From Planctomycetota bacterium (lineage in GTDB: Bacteria > Planctomycetota > Phycisphaerae > UBA1845 > PWPN01), in NCBI GenBank assembly GCA_020346805.1, contig CP070790.1, positions 3,039,758 to 3,047,902 on the forward strand: a stretch of 8,145 nt of DNA, given 5' to 3'. Within the stretch, counting starts at the first letter, position 1. Each line of letters opens with the position of its first letter. Positions 6,667 through 8,145 of this stretch are shown one piece after another. Both the position numbers and the translations under genes were made by a program. Below the pieces are notes generated by a model. The model saw only the letters and a list, made by a program, of their open reading frames with translations. It did not search any database and was not told where the DNA came from.

Positions 6667-6672
6667 CCTCAC
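6667..6672 (-). promoter_or_regulatory. Ribosome binding site of ruvA overlapping the ruvC stop
   Basis: GTGAGG on minus is 7 bp before the ruvA ATG and includes the TGA of ruvC (6669-6671). Ribosomes finishing ruvC would expose or re-use it. Confidence 0.65.
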
Positions 6673-7208
6673 TTTATCAGCAGATCGTCATTGTTCATGG
6701 CCAATTTGGCCGGTTGTCGCAATACACAGGCGGCACATATGGCGATGGCCAGGGCGTCCGCAACGTCGGGCGGTTCCGGGATTTGACTCAATGATAAGGT
6801 GCTGGCCACCGCTCGTTGCATTTGTTCCTTGTTGGCCCGACCGTGTCCGGTCAGGTGTTTTTTTACCGTTGTTGAAGGGAGATGCAGTACCTCGATATTG
6901 TGTTGTGCCGCCCCCAACAGAATGACCCCTCTGGCATGAGCCATCAATATGGCCGTCCGTGGTTTGCGATAATGTGAATAGATTTCCTCGACGGCCAAAA
7001 CGTCGACGCGATGCTCGTCCAATATTTCATCCAGGCTGGTTGCCAGTTCCGCCAGCCGCAGGGCCAGCGTTTCTTCATGAGAACACCGAATGATGCCCGC
7101 GTCCATAATCGAAATCGTATCCTCATCGTCGTCGGCACAGAGGACACCGTAACCGGTTATTCTTAATCCCGGATCGATTCCACAAACTATCTGTTTATTA
7201 TCAGGCAA
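6669..7208 (-). CDS. ruvC: Crossover junction endodeoxyribonuclease RuvC
   Basis: RuvC is the dimeric resolvase that makes paired cuts in the Holliday junction held by RuvAB. It has the RNase H-like fold with four catalytic acids: D12 in GIDPGLRITGYG, E74 in VLAVEEIYSHY, and D148 and D151 in DVADALAIAI. The conserved basic segment GHGRANKEQMQ (121-131) is present. At 179 residues it is normal length. The frame has no suitable ATG; TTG at 7208 puts only a few residues ahead of the first strand, as in other RuvC proteins, and is preceded by a strong GGAGGT. It follows cysS by 43 bp and precedes ruvA by 9 bp, so the order ruvC-ruvA-ruvB matches the resolvasome operon of many bacteria. No SOS-type (LexA) box was recognised in the gap before it, and the operon may be constitutive. 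Confidence 0.97.
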   Translation of the reverse strand: MPDNKQIVCGIDPGLRITGYGVLCADDDEDTISIMDAGIIRCSHEETLALRLAELATSLDEILDEHRVDVLAVEEIYSHYRKPRTAILMAHARGVILLGAAQHNIEVLHLPSTTVKKHLTGHGRANKEQMQRAVASTLSLSQIPEPPDVADALAIAICAACVLRQPAKLAMNNDDLLIK

Positions 7209-7213
7209 CCGCC

Positions 7214-7219
7214 ACCTCC
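7214..7219 (-). promoter_or_regulatory. Strong ribosome binding site fixing the ruvC TTG start
   Basis: GGAGGT on minus sits 5 bp before TTG 7208. It is the best Shine-Dalgarno in the window and may compensate for the weak start codon. Confidence 0.75.
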
Positions 7220-7251
7220 ACAGGATGCGCGTTGGTTATATACCGCTGTGC

Positions 7252-8145
7252 TCAATCAGATTGCCGCCAGATTGTTCCGTCCGGTCGATCTTCCAGTACC
7301 AATCCTGATTCTTTAAGTCTGTCGCGGACCAGATCGGCTAATTGGTATTGTTTGGATTTGCGAGCCTCGGCCCGCAACTCAATCAGGATGTCCATAAGAT
7401 TGTGGACTAAAGTATCGCCGATACCGGGCCTGGTTGGCCGATTTTCAAACAATCCCAGCAATTTGGTCAGTGAGCGTAATGTTTGTACCGCTGCCGATGC
7501 CAATTTTTTAGAATTTTCCCGCTTGGCGGTTTCAACTTTTTCTGCGTCCAGATAGCGGTTAATTGCCTTGGCCAGATCAAAGAGTATGCCGACCGCACCA
7601 CCGGTATTGAAATCGTCGTCCATGGCTTCAAGAAAACGGACCTGATGATCCAGGCATTCGTGGATAAATTTACCATCGGATTGGTTATCCTGGTCTGGTT
7701 CGATCGTTTCCAATGTGTAGCCGCCGGCGTAGGGATCCTTGCCGATTACCCGTTCGATACGTTCGAATAATCGGTAGAAAGTTTCCAGACCCTTCTTTTT
7801 GGCTTCGAGTTCCTCGTCAGAGAATTCGATGGGGCGGCGATAATGTGTGCTAAGTACAAAGTATCTGATCAGCTCCGGCGCATGTTTGCTCAACAGGTTG
7901 CTTAGGGTTAATTCATCCATGAGTTTGGCCATTTCGGCGTCGGATTTGCTGATTTTCTTGGTGTTGAACCTAGTCAGGCCGTTATGCATCCAGTATTTGA
8001 CGAATGGTTTGTCGAAACAGGTTTCCGACTGGGCGATTTCGTTCTCGTGATGGGGGAAGATCAGATCCTTTCCCCCGCCGTGGATATCGAAGGTCTCCCC
8101 CAGTATTTTGGCGCTCATGGCCGAGCATTCGATATGCCAGCCCGG
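7252..8145 (-). CDS. cysS: Cysteinyl-tRNA synthetase, C-terminal 297 residues (5' end outside window)
   Basis: This class I synthetase charges tRNA-Cys with cysteine in the cytoplasm. The window enters at [13 protein letters not shown], and the frame is open to the right edge, so the visible methionine is internal. The zinc-binding set is seen in part: the Cys of WHIECS and the His and Glu of FPHHENE; the first zinc cysteine and the HIGH motif lie outside. [19 protein letters not shown] and the second ATP-binding motif KISKS (a KMSKS variant) are clear. After it comes [17 protein letters not shown] rather than the usual LGN. Then [20 protein letters not shown] leads into the helical DALR-like anticodon domain, including [19 protein letters not shown] and [20 protein letters not shown] near the C-terminus. 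ruvC follows after 43 bp on the same strand, so cysS probably heads or belongs to the same operon. Confidence 0.97.
   Translation of the reverse strand, partial: PGWHIECSAMSAKILGETFDIHGGGKDLIFPHHENEIAQSETCFDKPFVKYWMHNGLTRFNTKKISKSDAEMAKLMDELTLSNLLSKHAPELIRYFVLSTHYRRPIEFSDEELEAKKKGLETFYRLFERIERVIGKDPYAGGYTLETIEPDQDNQSDGKFIHECLDHQVRFLEAMDDDFNTGGAVGILFDLAKAINRYLDAEKVETAKRENSKKLASAAVQTLRSLTKLLGLFENRPTRPGIGDTLVHNLMDILIELRAEARKSKQYQLADLVRDRLKESGLVLEDRPDGTIWRQSD

Noticed and set aside
1..8145. Defence island, toxin-antitoxin pair, transposon or prophage
   Set aside because: Each sizeable open frame is a housekeeping gene in normal order, and no terminal repeats, integrase, transposase or repeat array were seen.

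Overview
The window is a stretch of ordinary bacterial chromosome. It holds seven complete or nearly complete housekeeping genes plus two genes cut by its edges. Seven of the eight CDSs in total lie on the minus strand; only folK is on plus. I see no mobile element, phage gene, CRISPR array, tRNA or rRNA. The best lineage guess is Planctomycetota, perhaps a Phycisphaerae-like member. The main reasons are a RuvA with an extended 'EYYEG...IPRLVGF' segment that I recall from planctomycete RuvA, frequent non-ATG starts, and a secreted PKD-cyclophilin fusion. This placement comes from recall of families, not from a search.

Left part (1-2615, all minus). The left edge holds the first 128 codons of an all-helical protein, possibly the N-terminal domain of a large GreA-like elongation factor. 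A 189-bp gap with a 9-bp inverted repeat follows. Then comes a two-gene potassium uptake unit, transcribed ktrB then ktrA, with 16 bp between the genes. It encodes a TrkH/KtrB-type channel subunit and its RCK-domain gating partner.

Middle (2616-4961). A 484-residue exported protein has a degenerate cyclophilin domain, a PKD/REJ-like beta domain and an intact PpiA-like cyclophilin domain. Its promoter region is the most interesting regulatory sequence here: a 15-bp palindrome fills the spacer between a -35-like and a -10-like hexamer. The divergent gene is folK (folate biosynthesis), which converges with ruvB after a 51-bp gap.

Right part (4962-8145, all minus). This is an apparent operon running cysS (5' end cut), ruvC, ruvA, ruvB. 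It combines cysteinyl-tRNA synthetase with the complete Holliday-junction resolvasome. The three ruv genes are 6-9 bp apart, with Shine-Dalgarno sites inside or against the preceding gene. ruvC starts with TTG and ruvB with GTG. RuvA and RuvB form the branch-migration motor and RuvC cuts the junction, so the tight packing fits coordinated production of one complex.

I found no clearly new biological system. The items most worth a second look are the half-dead double cyclophilin and its palindromic promoter, the altered acidic-pin region of RuvA, the QxxLF tail of RuvB, and the unrecognised helical protein at the left edge.
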